The notes under the pieces: generated by a model | Databases searched by the model: none | Told to the model about the DNA's origin: nothing | The model's input: the letters and a program-made list of their open reading frames with translations, nothing else | Translations under genes and position numbers: made by a program | Part shown: positions 38,770-47,698 of the stretch, one piece after another | Layout of the letters: every line of letters starts with the position of its first letter | Position numbering within the stretch: position 1 is the first letter of the stretch | NCBI GenBank assembly: GCA_965279405.1 | Contig: OZ257157.1 | Location: 2,232,001 to 2,296,000 of the forward strand | Reading direction: 5' to 3' | DNA: 64,000 bases | Origin: CBDDIP01 sp965279405 | GTDB lineage: Bacteria > Actinomycetota > Acidimicrobiia > Acidimicrobiales > Ilumatobacteraceae

Positions 38770-39500
38770 GCCTGCCGCTCGCCGGTCGGCGGGTGGTGGT
38801 GACGCGCCCGGTGGAGCAGGCCGCGTCGCTGGCCGAGCTGGTGCGCGAGCAGGGTGCCGAGCCGGTGGTCGTGCCGCTGATCGAGGTGGTCGACGTGCCG
38901 GCCGGGATGGCCGAGCTCGCCGCCTTCGACCTGCGCACCTTCGACTGGGTGGTCATCACCTCACCGAACGTGGCCGAGCGCGTCGAACGTCTCCATCCGG
39001 CCGCGCTCGGTGAGATCCGGCCGCGGATCGCAGCGGTCGGCACGGCCACCGCGGCAGCGCTGACGCGGTGCGATCTGGTGCCCGAGACGCAGCGCGCGGT
39101 TGGTCTGCTGGCCGCGATGCCCGCCGCACCCGCGGATCGATCCGGATCGGTGCTCGTCGTGCAATCCGCCGATGCGGCGCCGACCCTTGCTGACGGGCTG
39201 ACGGCCGCTGGTTGGCGAGTGTCCGTCTGCCAGCCGGTTCGTGCGGTCCCGGCGACCCTTTCTGCAGGTCAGCAGCTCGCTGCGCTTGCTGCGGATGCGG
39301 TGCTGTTCGCCAGCGGATCGGCCGCCAGGGCCTGGGTGAGCGTCCTCGGCACCACCACACCACCGATCGTGGTGGCCATGGGCCCCCAAACGGGGGCAGA
39401 TGTGGAGGCTGCCGGCCTCAAGGTTTCCCTGGTCGCGACCGATCATTCACTCGCTGGCCTGGTGACGGCACTCGTCCGTCATATCGCCCCGCTTGGGTAG
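38766..39500 (+). CDS. hemD: Uroporphyrinogen-III synthase
   Basis: Cyclises hydroxymethylbilane to uroporphyrinogen III. At 244 residues it is a normal, poorly conserved HemD. Visible marks are GRRVVVTRPVEQAASLAELV at the start, DWVVITSPNVAERV, IAAVGTATAAAL and DAVLFASGSAARAW, the two-domain pattern of the family. GTG 38766 overlaps the hemC stop. The stop codon TAG is again the start of a TAGTCT box. The next step genes hemB and hemL are not here but at 56678, beyond a 17-kb block. Confidence 0.9.
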   Translation: MSLPLAGRRVVVTRPVEQAASLAELVREQGAEPVVVPLIEVVDVPAGMAELAAFDLRTFDWVVITSPNVAERVERLHPAALGEIRPRIAAVGTATAAALTRCDLVPETQRAVGLLAAMPAAPADRSGSVLVVQSADAAPTLADGLTAAGWRVSVCQPVRAVPATLSAGQQLAALAADAVLFASGSAARAWVSVLGTTTPPIVVAMGPQTGADVEAAGLKVSLVATDHSLAGLVTALVRHIAPLG

Positions 39501-39554
39501 TCTGTCAAGCGGGCGTCAAACGGGCCGGCGGATCCGGAGCACCTCACAGCAATC

Positions 39555-41969
39555 ATGGCCAGCCGCAGCACCACTCGGCGTTGGTTCCGCATCGTCGGAG
39601 TCCTCGCGATCACCGGAGCCCTGGGTTTCACTCAGGCCGAAGCTGGGTCGCGCCCGCTGCCGGGTGCCGCGCCGCAGCTGCCGACGGTGCGTGTCGAGGC
39701 GGTGGCCGGCGAGCGCCCGTCGCTGTCGACCGATGGCCGCTGGGTGGTCTACTCCGGCGCTCCGGCCCAGAGCGACAACCGCACGAGCACGGTGTACTTG
39801 CGCGACCGGCTCGACGCCTCGGTCGTCGAGCTGACGCCGATCGTCGACGGCGTGCAGCTCGGTGACAGCGTGATGCCGGCGCTGAGTGCCGACGGATGCG
39901 TCGTGGTCGTGGTGACGCAGATGTCGTACGACCTGTTCCGCGACAACAACGAGGGTGATCGCTGGGACGTCTACCGCCTCGTGCTGCCGTCGTGCGGTGG
40001 CACGCTCGGCGACTGGGAGCTCGTGTCGGCCAGCACCGGCAGCGGCTTCGACGCAGCGGCCGGCGACGACGCCGACCCGACCTCGCAACCGGCCATCTCC
40101 GCCACCGGCGCCGTCGTCGCCTACACGCACTCGTTCGACGGCACCCCACTCGAGGACGCCACGAACCCGCTGACCACCGTGTCGCTCGTCGACGAGACCG
40201 TGCCGCTCGGCGACGACGGCCACATCGTCACCGTGCCGGGCGCGCCATCGACGGCACCGGCCACCAGCTTCCGGTACCGCGGTCTGCGCGACCCCTCGCT
40301 GAGCGACGACGGGATGGTGCTCGCCTACACCAGCGATGCGACGTCCACCGACGACCAACCGGCGTGGGCCGACGGCCTCACACCGGGTGGCTTCGGGCGC
40401 AGCAACGTGTTCGCCTGGGATCGTGCCGACCCCAACCCGTCCACCGCGGTGACGCAGGTGTCGGGCAACGCTGCGGGTGTCGTCGACGGCGACTCCGGCG
40501 AGGCCGCAGTGTCGGCCGACGGTCGCTACATCGCCTTCACCTCCGCCTCGTCGACGTTGGTCGCCGAGCCGAAGGTGGCACCGTGCGTGGACGGCGTGCC
40601 GTGCGCGACGCAGGTGTACCGCTTCGATCGCTCCGACGGCTCCACCGTGCTCGTCAGCAAGCAGTCGGTCACGCCCGCCGCGCCGTCACAGCCGGCCGAC
40701 GGCGGCGCGTGGCAGCCGGCGATCACCGCCGACGGCGGCGAGGTCGTCTTCGTCACCCGTGCCACCAACCTGTTCCCGACGCGCGGCATCGTCAGCGGTG
40801 GGCCGACCGATGGCGACATCGTCGTCGCCGAGGTCGGGCTGCAGACCGTCAAGCGGGTCTCGGTGCTTGCCGACGGCTTCACCCCTGCGCCGGTCGGGCA
40901 CTCGCACCCGCAGGTCTCCGGCATCGGTCGCGTCGTCGTCTTCGACACGCTCGCCGGTTCCGCGTTCGGTGGGTCGGCTGCGCCCGGCCGCCAGGTGGTG
41001 GCCGTGCAGCTCGTGCCGACGCTGGAGATCGCCCAGGTGGTCGACGTCGGCACCGTTGCCGTGACCTTCCCGGGTCCGGAGTGGTACGTGTCGGTGATCA
41101 ACCGGGGCCCGTCGGCGTTCCTGCCGGCGACGGTCGAGTCCGACAACCCCGACTTCACGATCACCGGTGGCGACTGCCTCGACGGTGTCGCCGTGCCGCC
41201 CGGCGGTCACTGCAGCGTCAACCTCATGCTCACCCCGACGGTTCCCGGGCCGCGGACAGGAACGCTCACGGTGTCCGAGGCGGGCGTCGGCAAGGATCAC
41301 GTCGGCGCGGCCAGCATCTCGGCGCAGCTGCTCGGCTACGGCGGCGAGCCGACGCTGGCGCCCTCGCCGGCGGGCGTCGACTTCCCCGACACGGTGGTCG
41401 GTTCCGAGTCGGTGATCACCACGGTGCAGATCAAGAACGTGGCCTTCATCCACACCACCGTCAGCAAGATCGAGATCACCGGCGCCAACCCGGACGACTT
41501 CAGCATCAAGGCCAGCACGTGCGGCGTGGACATGGAGTCCGACGCGACGTGCTCGGTCGACATCGCCTTCGCACCGAAGGGCGAGGGTCACCGCACGGCG
41601 ACGATCGCCGCGTCGACCGGGCTCGGTCAGTACACGACCGTGCTCGTCAACGGCGAGGGCTTCTTCCACCCCGAGTTCCACGTCGTCGCCGCACTGGCCC
41701 CGACCGGTTCGAACCTCGGCGTGTGGGGCAAGGGCTTCGCCCCGAACGCCACGGTCACGATCGTGTTCGCCGACAGCACCGCGCCGCCGACCACGTTGAC
41801 CACCGACGCCCTCGGCGGGTTCCTGTGGGCCATCCCGGTCGGCCGGTACGAGCGTCCTGGCATCCGCACCGTCGTCGCCCAGACCTCGGTCACCGCCGCG
41901 GCCAGCGCCACGGTCACCATCGTCTCGCCCCCCGCACGCCCCACCCCCGCCTCACCCGCCTTCGGCTGA
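39555..41969 (+). CDS. Secreted beta-propeller protein with ASH-like domains
   Basis: An 804-residue exported protein. A signal peptide (RRWFRIVGVLAITGALGF ... AEA) ends about residue 30. Residues 45-490 carry WD40-like (PD40) repeats: GERPSLSTDGRWVVYSG, MPALSADGCVVVV, RDPSLSDDGMVLAY, EAAVSADGRYIAFTS, QPAITADGGEVVFVT. Residues about 510-720 are two immunoglobulin-like choice-of-anchor D/ASH domains (GVDFPDTVVGSESVITTVQIKN is typical), and a final Ig-like segment ends the protein. No catalytic motif is seen; a surface or matrix role is inferred. ATG 39555 has no strong ribosome site. It starts 54 nt after hemD. Confidence 0.7.
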   Translation: MASRSTTRRWFRIVGVLAITGALGFTQAEAGSRPLPGAAPQLPTVRVEAVAGERPSLSTDGRWVVYSGAPAQSDNRTSTVYLRDRLDASVVELTPIVDGVQLGDSVMPALSADGCVVVVVTQMSYDLFRDNNEGDRWDVYRLVLPSCGGTLGDWELVSASTGSGFDAAAGDDADPTSQPAISATGAVVAYTHSFDGTPLEDATNPLTTVSLVDETVPLGDDGHIVTVPGAPSTAPATSFRYRGLRDPSLSDDGMVLAYTSDATSTDDQPAWADGLTPGGFGRSNVFAWDRADPNPSTAVTQVSGNAAGVVDGDSGEAAVSADGRYIAFTSASSTLVAEPKVAPCVDGVPCATQVYRFDRSDGSTVLVSKQSVTPAAPSQPADGGAWQPAITADGGEVVFVTRATNLFPTRGIVSGGPTDGDIVVAEVGLQTVKRVSVLADGFTPAPVGHSHPQVSGIGRVVVFDTLAGSAFGGSAAPGRQVVAVQLVPTLEIAQVVDVGTVAVTFPGPEWYVSVINRGPSAFLPATVESDNPDFTITGGDCLDGVAVPPGGHCSVNLMLTPTVPGPRTGTLTVSEAGVGKDHVGAASISAQLLGYGGEPTLAPSPAGVDFPDTVVGSESVITTVQIKNVAFIHTTVSKIEITGANPDDFSIKASTCGVDMESDATCSVDIAFAPKGEGHRTATIAASTGLGQYTTVLVNGEGFFHPEFHVVAALAPTGSNLGVWGKGFAPNATVTIVFADSTAPPTTLTTDALGGFLWAIPVGRYERPGIRTVVAQTSVTAAASATVTIVSPPARPTPASPAFG

Positions 41970-42002
41970 CCCGCGCCGGTCCGCCTGGCGCCTGGCGCCG
42001 TT

Positions 42003-42116
42003 CGTGAGTTTCCGGTGCGCCAACGGCACCCGAAGCTCACGGACCCCCTGCGCTCCGCATTCTGGGTGCCACTCAGCCCCGTCGCGCCTGGTCGCCGAGC
42101 GCCCCTGGCACCCAGA
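42003..42116. terminator. Two inverted repeats between convergent genes
   Basis: CGTGAGTTTCCGGTGC (42003-42018) pairs with 42026-42041, with two mismatches. TCTGGGTGCCA (42061-42071) and TGGCACCCAGA (42106-42116) are perfect 11-bp arms. They lie between convergent genes and are likely bidirectional terminators. Confidence 0.45.
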
Positions 42117-42126
42117 CTTCCTCGGC

Positions 42127-43344
42127 TCAGGACTCGCCGGTGAAGGTGCCGAGGATCTGCAGGGCGGCGGTGCAGGTGGCCGCGCCGGGGACGGTGCCGG
42201 TGCACACGACTTGGTACGTGACGGTCTGGCCGCCCTTGACCTCGATCGGGGTGCGCAGGGCCGTCTGCTGCTCGCCGAAGATGACGTCCAGGCGCCAGTT
42301 GCCGATGATCGCGTCGTCGCGCAGGAGCGTCGCGGTGCCCTGGTCGCCTTCCGGGTTCTGCAGGATGAGGTCGGTGATGCGCAGCACCTGACCCTCGGGA
42401 ACGGTGAACGTCGACGTGAGGGTTTGACCGGCTGGAGCGTTGGCGATCATCCGGTTGTCGTAGAGCGATGGCTCGGCGACGACGGGCACGGTGTCGTCGA
42501 CGACCGGTGTGGTGTCGTCGGGCGCCTGGGTGGTGACCGTGCCGACGATGGTGGTGACGGTGGCCGGGCGCTCGTCGGCCACTGCGTCGCGAGCTGCGTC
42601 CTTGATGGCCGGCTTGACGAGTCCGAACCACACGCCGAACAGCGCAGCGATCCCGAGTGCGACGGCGGCGGCACGGCCGAGCAACCGCTCGGGCACCATC
42701 GGCGCCTGCACGAACGTGGCCGGGGCGACCGCGGTCGGCGAACCGGGCTGGTCGGCTTCGACGGTGAACGCCAGCGTGCGTGAACGACGCTCCCACTGGC
42801 GACGGTTGGAGCGCAGCTTGAGGCGGATCAGCGTGCTGGCACCGGGCTCGACGCCGGCGGCCGGGGGGTCGAAGTCTCCGTCGACGCGGCCCGACGGGTC
42901 GACGAGGCGCAGCCGGCAGCTGGCCTGCGTGTTGCCCTGGTTCTCGAGCATCAGCTCGTAGTTGGCGCGACGGCGGCCGCGCAGGGCCGGCTGGAGGACG
43001 TAGAGGCGGCGGTCCTGGCTGGTGCCGATGTTGAGAGTGGTCTCGGCGCTGGTGACGTCGTCGGGATCGCTTTGCGGGACGATGCGAACGCTCAACGCCG
43101 TCGGGCCAGCGGTGGTGGAGGGCAGCAGCGGCGGGGAGACGACGACGTCGATGTTCTCCTGCGAACCACCGAAGAGCGTGACCGTCGCCGGGCGAACGGT
43201 GGTCCATCCGGCGGCCATGCCGGCCGGGGCAAGGGCGAACGTCTCGGTGATGTCGCCGAGGTTGACGATGGTGGCGTGCAGCACCGTCGTCGCGCCGGGC
43301 GCGACATCGACGTCGCCGGTGGAGAACCAAGCCTGTACAGCCAC
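42127..43344 (-). CDS. Membrane protein with repeated Ig-like (COG1470-type) domains
   Basis: A 405-residue protein of uncertain function. The N-terminal 210 residues hold two beta-sandwich-like domains (PGATTVLHATIVNLGDITETFALAPAG, then YELMLENQGNTQASCRLRLVDPSG) of the NEW3/COG1470 kind. One membrane helix (LLGRAAAVALGIAALFGVWFGLV, about 218-240) follows, then a Thr/Val/Asp-rich linker and a C-terminal beta-rich domain outside the membrane. With no signal peptide, the Ig-like half would be cytosolic, which is unusual. GTG 43344 follows a TAGCTT box. Confidence 0.55.
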   Translation of the reverse strand: MAVQAWFSTGDVDVAPGATTVLHATIVNLGDITETFALAPAGMAAGWTTVRPATVTLFGGSQENIDVVVSPPLLPSTTAGPTALSVRIVPQSDPDDVTSAETTLNIGTSQDRRLYVLQPALRGRRRANYELMLENQGNTQASCRLRLVDPSGRVDGDFDPPAAGVEPGASTLIRLKLRSNRRQWERRSRTLAFTVEADQPGSPTAVAPATFVQAPMVPERLLGRAAAVALGIAALFGVWFGLVKPAIKDAARDAVADERPATVTTIVGTVTTQAPDDTTPVVDDTVPVVAEPSLYDNRMIANAPAGQTLTSTFTVPEGQVLRITDLILQNPEGDQGTATLLRDDAIIGNWRLDVIFGEQQTALRTPIEVKGGQTVTYQVVCTGTVPGAATCTAALQILGTFTGES

Positions 43345-43350
43345 GGCGAC

Positions 43351-43356
43351 AAGCTA
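43351..43356 (-). promoter_or_regulatory. -10-like box of the COG1470-type gene
   Basis: TAGCTT on the minus strand lies 6 nt before GTG 43344. Confidence 0.4.
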
Positions 43357-43428
43357 GCTGTGCAGGCCTTCGAACTCTCGGAGGGTCGTCGCCGATGAGA
43401 TGCTGGTGGTCGTGAGGTCCAACACCGC

Positions 43429-44085
43429 ATGACGACCTTCCTGTTGCTCCCCGGCGCCGGTGGCGAGGCGTGGTTCTGGCACCTCGTGGTGGCCGAGCTC
43501 GAAGCGCTCGGCCACGAGGCCATCGCCGTCGACCTGCCCGCCGACGACGAGTCGCTCGGCTGGGCCGAGTTCACGACCATCGCCCTCGACGCGTTGGGGT
43601 CGCGTTCGGACCCGGTGGTCGTCGGGCAATCGATGGGTGCGTTCCTCGCCCCGCTCGTGTGCTCGAAGGTGCGGGCGCTTCACCTGATCCTCGTCAACCC
43701 GATGATCCCGCGGCCCGGCGAGACCGCGGGCGAGTGGTGGGGCAACACCGGCATGGAGGCGGCGCGCGTCGCGGCCGGCTTCGAAGGGTTCGACGTGGAT
43801 CGCGACTTCTTCCACGACGTCCCCGCCGATCTGGTCGCGGTGATGGCGCAGGGCGGACGGAACCAGAGCGAGCACTCGTTCGCCGATCCGTACCCGTTGG
43901 CATCGTGGCCCGCGGTACCGACGACCGTGATCGCCGGCCGCGATGACCGCTTCTTCCCGCTCGAGTTCGTGCAACGCATCGCCCAAGAACGACTCGGCCT
44001 CGAATCGGAAGTCGTCCCCGGCGGCCACCTCAACGCCCTCTCCCAACCCAAAGCCCTCGCCGCCGCCCTCGCCGCCCACGCCTGA
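43429..44085 (+). CDS. Alpha/beta hydrolase
   Basis: A 218-residue alpha/beta-hydrolase of the EstB/PIR7-like salicylate-esterase group by look. The start FLLLPGAGGEAWFWHLV gives the oxyanion region. The nucleophile is S68 in VVVGQSMGAF, the acid Asp is in AGRDDRFFP and the His in PGGHLNALSQP. The substrate is unknown; small esters are likely. No signal peptide. The stop is followed by a long hairpin shared with the convergent TetR gene. Confidence 0.8.
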   Translation: MTTFLLLPGAGGEAWFWHLVVAELEALGHEAIAVDLPADDESLGWAEFTTIALDALGSRSDPVVVGQSMGAFLAPLVCSKVRALHLILVNPMIPRPGETAGEWWGNTGMEAARVAAGFEGFDVDRDFFHDVPADLVAVMAQGGRNQSEHSFADPYPLASWPAVPTTVIAGRDDRFFPLEFVQRIAQERLGLESEVVPGGHLNALSQPKALAAALAAHA

Positions 44086-44089
44086 CGAA

Positions 44090-44139
44090 TAACTTGGATG
44101 TCTGACAGCTCGACATTCGAGCCGACAGACATCCAGTTA
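44090..44139. terminator. Long hairpin between hydrolase and TetR gene
   Basis: Outer arms TAACTTGGATGTCTG (44090-44104) and CAGACATCCAGTTA (44126-44139) pair with a one-base bulge. Inner arms GCTCGA/TCGAGC pair fully (44108-44113, 44117-44122). The right arm holds the TetR stop codon. Its outer sequence recurs at 46065-46115. Confidence 0.55.
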
Positions 44140-44787
44140 CGGGCGCTTGCGCTTCGGCTTGGGCTTCGCCGGCGCGGCGACTTCCCAGAGGTGTTGGAGA
44201 GCAAGGAGGTTGCGGGTGAATGTGCCCGGTTCGTAGCTGCCGGGCTCGATCAGTTCGGCGAGCAGGTAGCCGTTGTCCATCGCCAGGATCATTGCCGCTG
44301 CGTCGTCGACCGGCATCGGTGGCCTGATGCCGAGCCGTTCGCTGTCGCGCCGCACCACCTCGGCGATCACCTCGCGCCAGCGTCGTTGGTGCTCGGCGAG
44401 CCGGGCCCGGTTCGCCGGGTTGCGCAGGGCGTAGAGGGTGAACTCCATGTGCAGCACGGGGGCGGGCCCGAGCGGGCTGTCGCGCCGGCGCTCCGGTGAC
44501 TCGAGCAGCTGGATGTAGTCCGGCGGTGATGCGGCGACGTCGAGGAGGCGGGCCATCTCGGCCATGCTGCGCTCGACGTGGTCGTCCATCATGGCCATCA
44601 CGAGCTCGTCCTTGTTGGCGAAGTTCGAGTACATCGCCCCTCTGGTCAGCCCGGCTTCGAGGCAGATGTCCTCGACGCTCGCACCGGCGATCCCTGCGCG
44701 GACGAAGACCTTCGCGGCTGCGGCGAACAGTCGCTCGCGGGTCTCGTCGCGTGAGGGGCGCGTCCTGCTTGACACTCGGATCAGCAT
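44137..44787 (-). CDS. TetR-family regulator of the P450 cassette
   Basis: A 216-residue repressor. The helix-turn-helix (about residues 17-62: RERLFAAAAKVFVRAGIAGASVEDICLEAGLTRGAMYSNFANKDEL) is typical. The rest is a helical ligand domain; the tail PAKPKPKRKRP is strongly basic, which is unusual and may add DNA contact. ATG 44787 lies 5 nt from a TACAGT box (44793-44798). The gene is divergent from the P450, with the ATACA-TTTC-TGTAT site between them, so P450 control is likely. Confidence 0.85.
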   Translation of the reverse strand: MLIRVSSRTRPSRDETRERLFAAAAKVFVRAGIAGASVEDICLEAGLTRGAMYSNFANKDELVMAMMDDHVERSMAEMARLLDVAASPPDYIQLLESPERRRDSPLGPAPVLHMEFTLYALRNPANRARLAEHQRRWREVIAEVVRRDSERLGIRPPMPVDDAAAMILAMDNGYLLAELIEPGSYEPGTFTRNLLALQHLWEVAAPAKPKPKRKRP

Positions 44788-44802
44788 ACGCGACTGTACT
44801 GA

Positions 44803-44816
44803 ATACATTTCTGTAT
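44803..44816. promoter_or_regulatory. TetR-type operator between TetR and P450 genes
   Basis: ATACA-TTTC-TGTAT is an inverted repeat with a 4-bp spacer, placed between the divergent starts at 44787 and 44833. Confidence 0.5.
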
Positions 44817-44832
44817 CGAGTTGGAGGCGAAG

Positions 44833-46080
44833 ATGAGCGATGGCGGCGGCGACGTAGCAACCGAGTTCTTCATGGAGGCGTTCGCGCCCGAGCATCGAGC
44901 CGATCCGTACGGGCTGTATCGACGCATGCGCGAGCTCGGCCACCTCATCTCGGCCGATGGACTGCACCTCGCCTTCGGCCACACCGATTGCTGGTCGGTG
45001 CTGCGCAACCCGATGGGCAGCAGTGACGAGCGACGCAGCACGGTGCTGCAGCGCGAGGCGCTGACCGATCCACGGCTGGCAACGATGCTCGAGACCCGGC
45101 CGCTGCTCGTGTTCATGGATCCGCCGGATCACACGCGCCTGCGCGGTCTGGCGGGGCAAGGGTTCACGCCGAGGCGGGTCGAGCAGCTGCGCATGAGGAT
45201 TCAAGCGGTGGCCGATGCACTGCTCGACGACATCGCCGCGAGTGGCGACGCTGAGGTCGATCTCATCGAGCGTCTCGCATATCCGTTGCCGATCGCCATC
45301 ATCTGCGAACTGCTCGGGATCCCGCAGGAGGACGAGGGGCGGTTCCGCGAGTGGTCGACGGCGATCACGAAGTCGGTCGACCCTGGCATGCTGCGCAGCG
45401 ACGAGGACAACACGGCGATCGCGGTGGCCATCGCCGAACTGAACGCCTACACGGGATCGCTGCTCGAGTCGCGGCGCAGCGAGCCAAGCGACGACCTGCT
45501 GTCCGATCTCGTGGTGCGCCACAGTGGTGACGATCACCTCCACGACGACGAGCTCGCCGACCTCGTCACGCTGCTGCTGGTCGCCGGCCACGAGACAACG
45601 GTGAACCTGATCGGCAACGGGCTTGTGGCGCTGCTCGACCACCCGGACCAGTTGGACGACTGGGCTCAGCACCCGGAGATCGCCGACTCCGGTGTCGACG
45701 AGCTGCTGCGCTTCGACAGCCCGCTGCAACTGGTGCAGCGAGTGGCGATCGAGGACATGGTCGTTGGTGGGGTCCGAGTGCCGGCCGGCGCTCAGATCGT
45801 GACGATGCTCGGCGCCGCCAACCGCGACCCCGTGGTGTTCGACGACCCGGACCGCCTCGACATCCGTCGTCCCAACGCGAACCGGCACATCGCCTTCGGC
45901 GGGGGGATCCACCACTGCCTCGGCGCTGCGCTGGCCCGGGTCGAGGGCTCGATCGCGATCACGTCGTTGCTGCAGCGCTTCCCGAACATCGAGCGCGCCG
46001 GCGACGCCCCGATCAAGAACACCTTCACCCTGCGAGGCCGCTCCGCCCTTCCCGTCCGCCTGTTCGAACTGGATGTCTGA
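44833..46080 (+). CDS. Cytochrome P450
   Basis: A 415-residue bacterial P450 monooxygenase. The I-helix oxygen-activation motif is AGHETT at 251-256, the ExxR pair is E290/R293 (DELLRF), and the haem-thiolate loop is FGGGIHHCLG with C362. LLVFMDPPDHTRLRGL is the usual C-helix region. ATG 44833 has a strong ribosome site (GGAGG) 7 nt upstream; a TTG at 44821 would overlap it. The redox partner and substrate are unknown; no ferredoxin gene is adjacent. A hairpin begins inside the last codons. Confidence 0.93.
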   Translation: MSDGGGDVATEFFMEAFAPEHRADPYGLYRRMRELGHLISADGLHLAFGHTDCWSVLRNPMGSSDERRSTVLQREALTDPRLATMLETRPLLVFMDPPDHTRLRGLAGQGFTPRRVEQLRMRIQAVADALLDDIAASGDAEVDLIERLAYPLPIAIICELLGIPQEDEGRFREWSTAITKSVDPGMLRSDEDNTAIAVAIAELNAYTGSLLESRRSEPSDDLLSDLVVRHSGDDHLHDDELADLVTLLLVAGHETTVNLIGNGLVALLDHPDQLDDWAQHPEIADSGVDELLRFDSPLQLVQRVAIEDMVVGGVRVPAGAQIVTMLGAANRDPVVFDDPDRLDIRRPNANRHIAFGGGIHHCLGAALARVEGSIAITSLLQRFPNIERAGDAPIKNTFTLRGRSALPVRLFELDV

Positions 46081-46115
46081 CGCGCGGCCACGCCGCGTCT
46101 CCGACATCCAGTTCG
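46065..46115. terminator. Long hairpin at the end of the P450 gene
   Basis: CGAACTGGATGTC (46065-46077) and GACATCCAGTTCG (46103-46115) are perfect 13-bp arms. An inner GACGCG/CGCGTC stem is at 46079-46084 and 46094-46099. The left arm encodes the last residues of the P450. Confidence 0.6.
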
Positions 46116-46235
46116 CCGCAGACTCACCCGCGCCACGAACGTGCACGATGGCGGGGCGCTCGATGTCGACCTTGACCGGGTCATGCGTTGGTGGTCTCAT
46201 TGGCTCGCCTCTCGGCGAAGGGTGGGCGTGAACGG

Positions 46236-46766
46236 ATGGCGGCGATGAAGACAACGAGCTTGAGCGCGGCAGCGCTTTTGGCTGTGCTCGTCGGGTTGAT
46301 GATGCTGAGCGCGTGCAGCGCGGGGCAATCCGCCGCGGTGAGCCCGTTCACGACGTTTGAGCTTGCACCTCCCGCGCAGCCACTTGTGACGGTCATCGTC
46401 AGCGTCGAGGGGCAGGTGGCTCATCTCCGGATGTCCGCCTTCGATGGCGTGAGGAAGCCGATCACGATCAACTGCTCGTCGGGCATCGATTCAGCCCAGC
46501 TCGTCTATCGAAGCGCATTCGATGAAACGGAGCCCGACCTGATGTTGGACGACACCCACACTGACGTCGACTGCGTCACCATCGAGGGGACCGGTCGTCA
46601 GATCAGCTCGATGACCATGCACCTCGTCAACGACTCTGCCCTGTGCGCCCCGCAGGACGTTTCGCCCGGTTCCACCATCTGCACGCTCACCGATCTTGGG
46701 TTGACCGTGTCAGCTGACACGGTCGCGGACACCGAAGTGATCGTCGACTTCCTTTCCCCGACATGA
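46236..46766 (+). CDS. Putative lipoprotein, unknown function
   Basis: I do not recognise the family. The 176-residue product has a signal peptide with lipobox LSAC (MAAMKTTSLSAAALLAVLV, then GLMMLSAC), so it is probably lipid-anchored. The mature part is beta-rich with four Cys residues. ATG 46236 and ATG 46245 are both possible; a longer GTG frame from 46188 would bury the signal peptide. Its size and its place between the P450 and an Rhs gene resemble the lipoprotein at 54637; a shared role, such as immunity, is only a guess. The ATGA junction couples it to the next gene. Confidence 0.55.
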   Translation: MAAMKTTSLSAAALLAVLVGLMMLSACSAGQSAAVSPFTTFELAPPAQPLVTVIVSVEGQVAHLRMSAFDGVRKPITINCSSGIDSAQLVYRSAFDETEPDLMLDDTHTDVDCVTIEGTGRQISSMTMHLVNDSALCAPQDVSPGSTICTLTDLGLTVSADTVADTEVIVDFLSPT

Positions 46767-47257
46767 AGTTTCGACAGTGGTCGTCGACGTTGATCCCGAC
46801 GCTCATCTGGGGTTGCTTCGCAACGTTGATGACGGTTGCGAGCACTTCTGGCCCCGACCCTCGCCACGCGCATCGCCTTGGTGTTGCGCTCGCTTGTGCC
46901 TTCGGGCTGCTGTGCCTCCGCTCGACCTTTGCTGGCACGCTCCGCGTGACGCGCGAACGCGCCTTGGTCGCTCGCGACATGTTCTCCACGCTTCGCGTGC
47001 CATTCGACGACATCGCGTACTTCGACGAGTTGCGCGGCCGTCAGGGAGTGATGGGATACCCGCGAGCGTTCCTGCGCTGCAGGTTGCACGACGGGTCGGC
47101 GCGAGTCGCCAAGGGCTTCAACGCTTCGTTGAGGAGCCACTCGGTCGAGCGGGCCGTCGAGGCGCTCAATCGAGAGTTCGGGCTCGCTTCGACGGGCTGC
47201 GATCTGCCGATGGCGACCGGTGATGCTGTGCAAGAACGTGGTGACGATGCGCATTGA
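46763..47257 (+). CDS. Membrane protein with PH-like domain
   Basis: A 164-residue protein with two hydrophobic segments at the N-terminus (TLIPTLIWGCFATLMTV and LGVALACAFGLLCL), followed by a charged domain with the strand pattern of bacterial PH-like domains (TLRVTRERALVARDMFSTLRVPFDDIAYFDEL). This layout is common among small actinobacterial membrane proteins of unknown function. ATG 46763 overlaps the lipoprotein stop by 4 bases, so the two are co-translated. Confidence 0.5.
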   Translation: MKFRQWSSTLIPTLIWGCFATLMTVASTSGPDPRHAHRLGVALACAFGLLCLRSTFAGTLRVTRERALVARDMFSTLRVPFDDIAYFDELRGRQGVMGYPRAFLRCRLHDGSARVAKGFNASLRSHSVERAVEALNREFGLASTGCDLPMATGDAVQERGDDAH

Positions 47258-47269
47258 ATCCTCGGCACG

Positions 47270-47698
47270 GTGGTCGTTGGATCGTCGAGCTCGGTTCGCA
47301 GATACACGAAGAGCTTCGAGGACGATGTGCGCCTGCTCCGCGAGGGAGCCGAGGACATCCCGCGCCGGATGATGAAGGTGCGGCTGCGTAGCTCGTGGGG
47401 TCGTGCGAGCTCAATCGCGACGACGTTGATCGCCCGGCGAGTCGACTCGGAGCTGTCAGCGTTGCTCTACGACGAGCTCGCACGTCCGTCCGATCGGCAT
47501 CGCTACGCCGTTCTCGTCGATCCAACGATCGACCTCGACTCGATCGTTGGTGACGGCCCGATCCAGGCCGAGGTGCTCGGCTGGCCCGCCCCGGGGCGTG
47601 CCATCGTCATCGACGCGATGGGCGTCTCGATGCTGTCTCTCACTCCGTGCAAACCACCGTTGCTCGGCCGTCGTCTCGGAACGAGTTTCCCGCGGTGA
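47270..47698 (+). CDS. Hypothetical protein
   Basis: A 142-residue frame after the PH-like gene, starting at GTG 47270 with 12 nt between. It has no signal peptide or recognised domain; the middle is Arg-rich (RRMMKVRLRSSWGRA) and the rest mixed alpha/beta. Codon third positions are G/C-rich as expected for a real gene, but there is no ribosome site and no family link. It could also be a non-coding stretch with an open frame. Confidence 0.4.
   Translation: MVVGSSSSVRRYTKSFEDDVRLLREGAEDIPRRMMKVRLRSSWGRASSIATTLIARRVDSELSALLYDELARPSDRHRYAVLVDPTIDLDSIVGDGPIQAEVLGWPAPGRAIVIDAMGVSMLSLTPCKPPLLGRRLGTSFPR

Noticed and set aside
44788..46254. N-terminal extension of the TetR frame across the P450 gene
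   Set aside because: It is antisense to the P450 and has no domain; TetR similarity starts at 44787.
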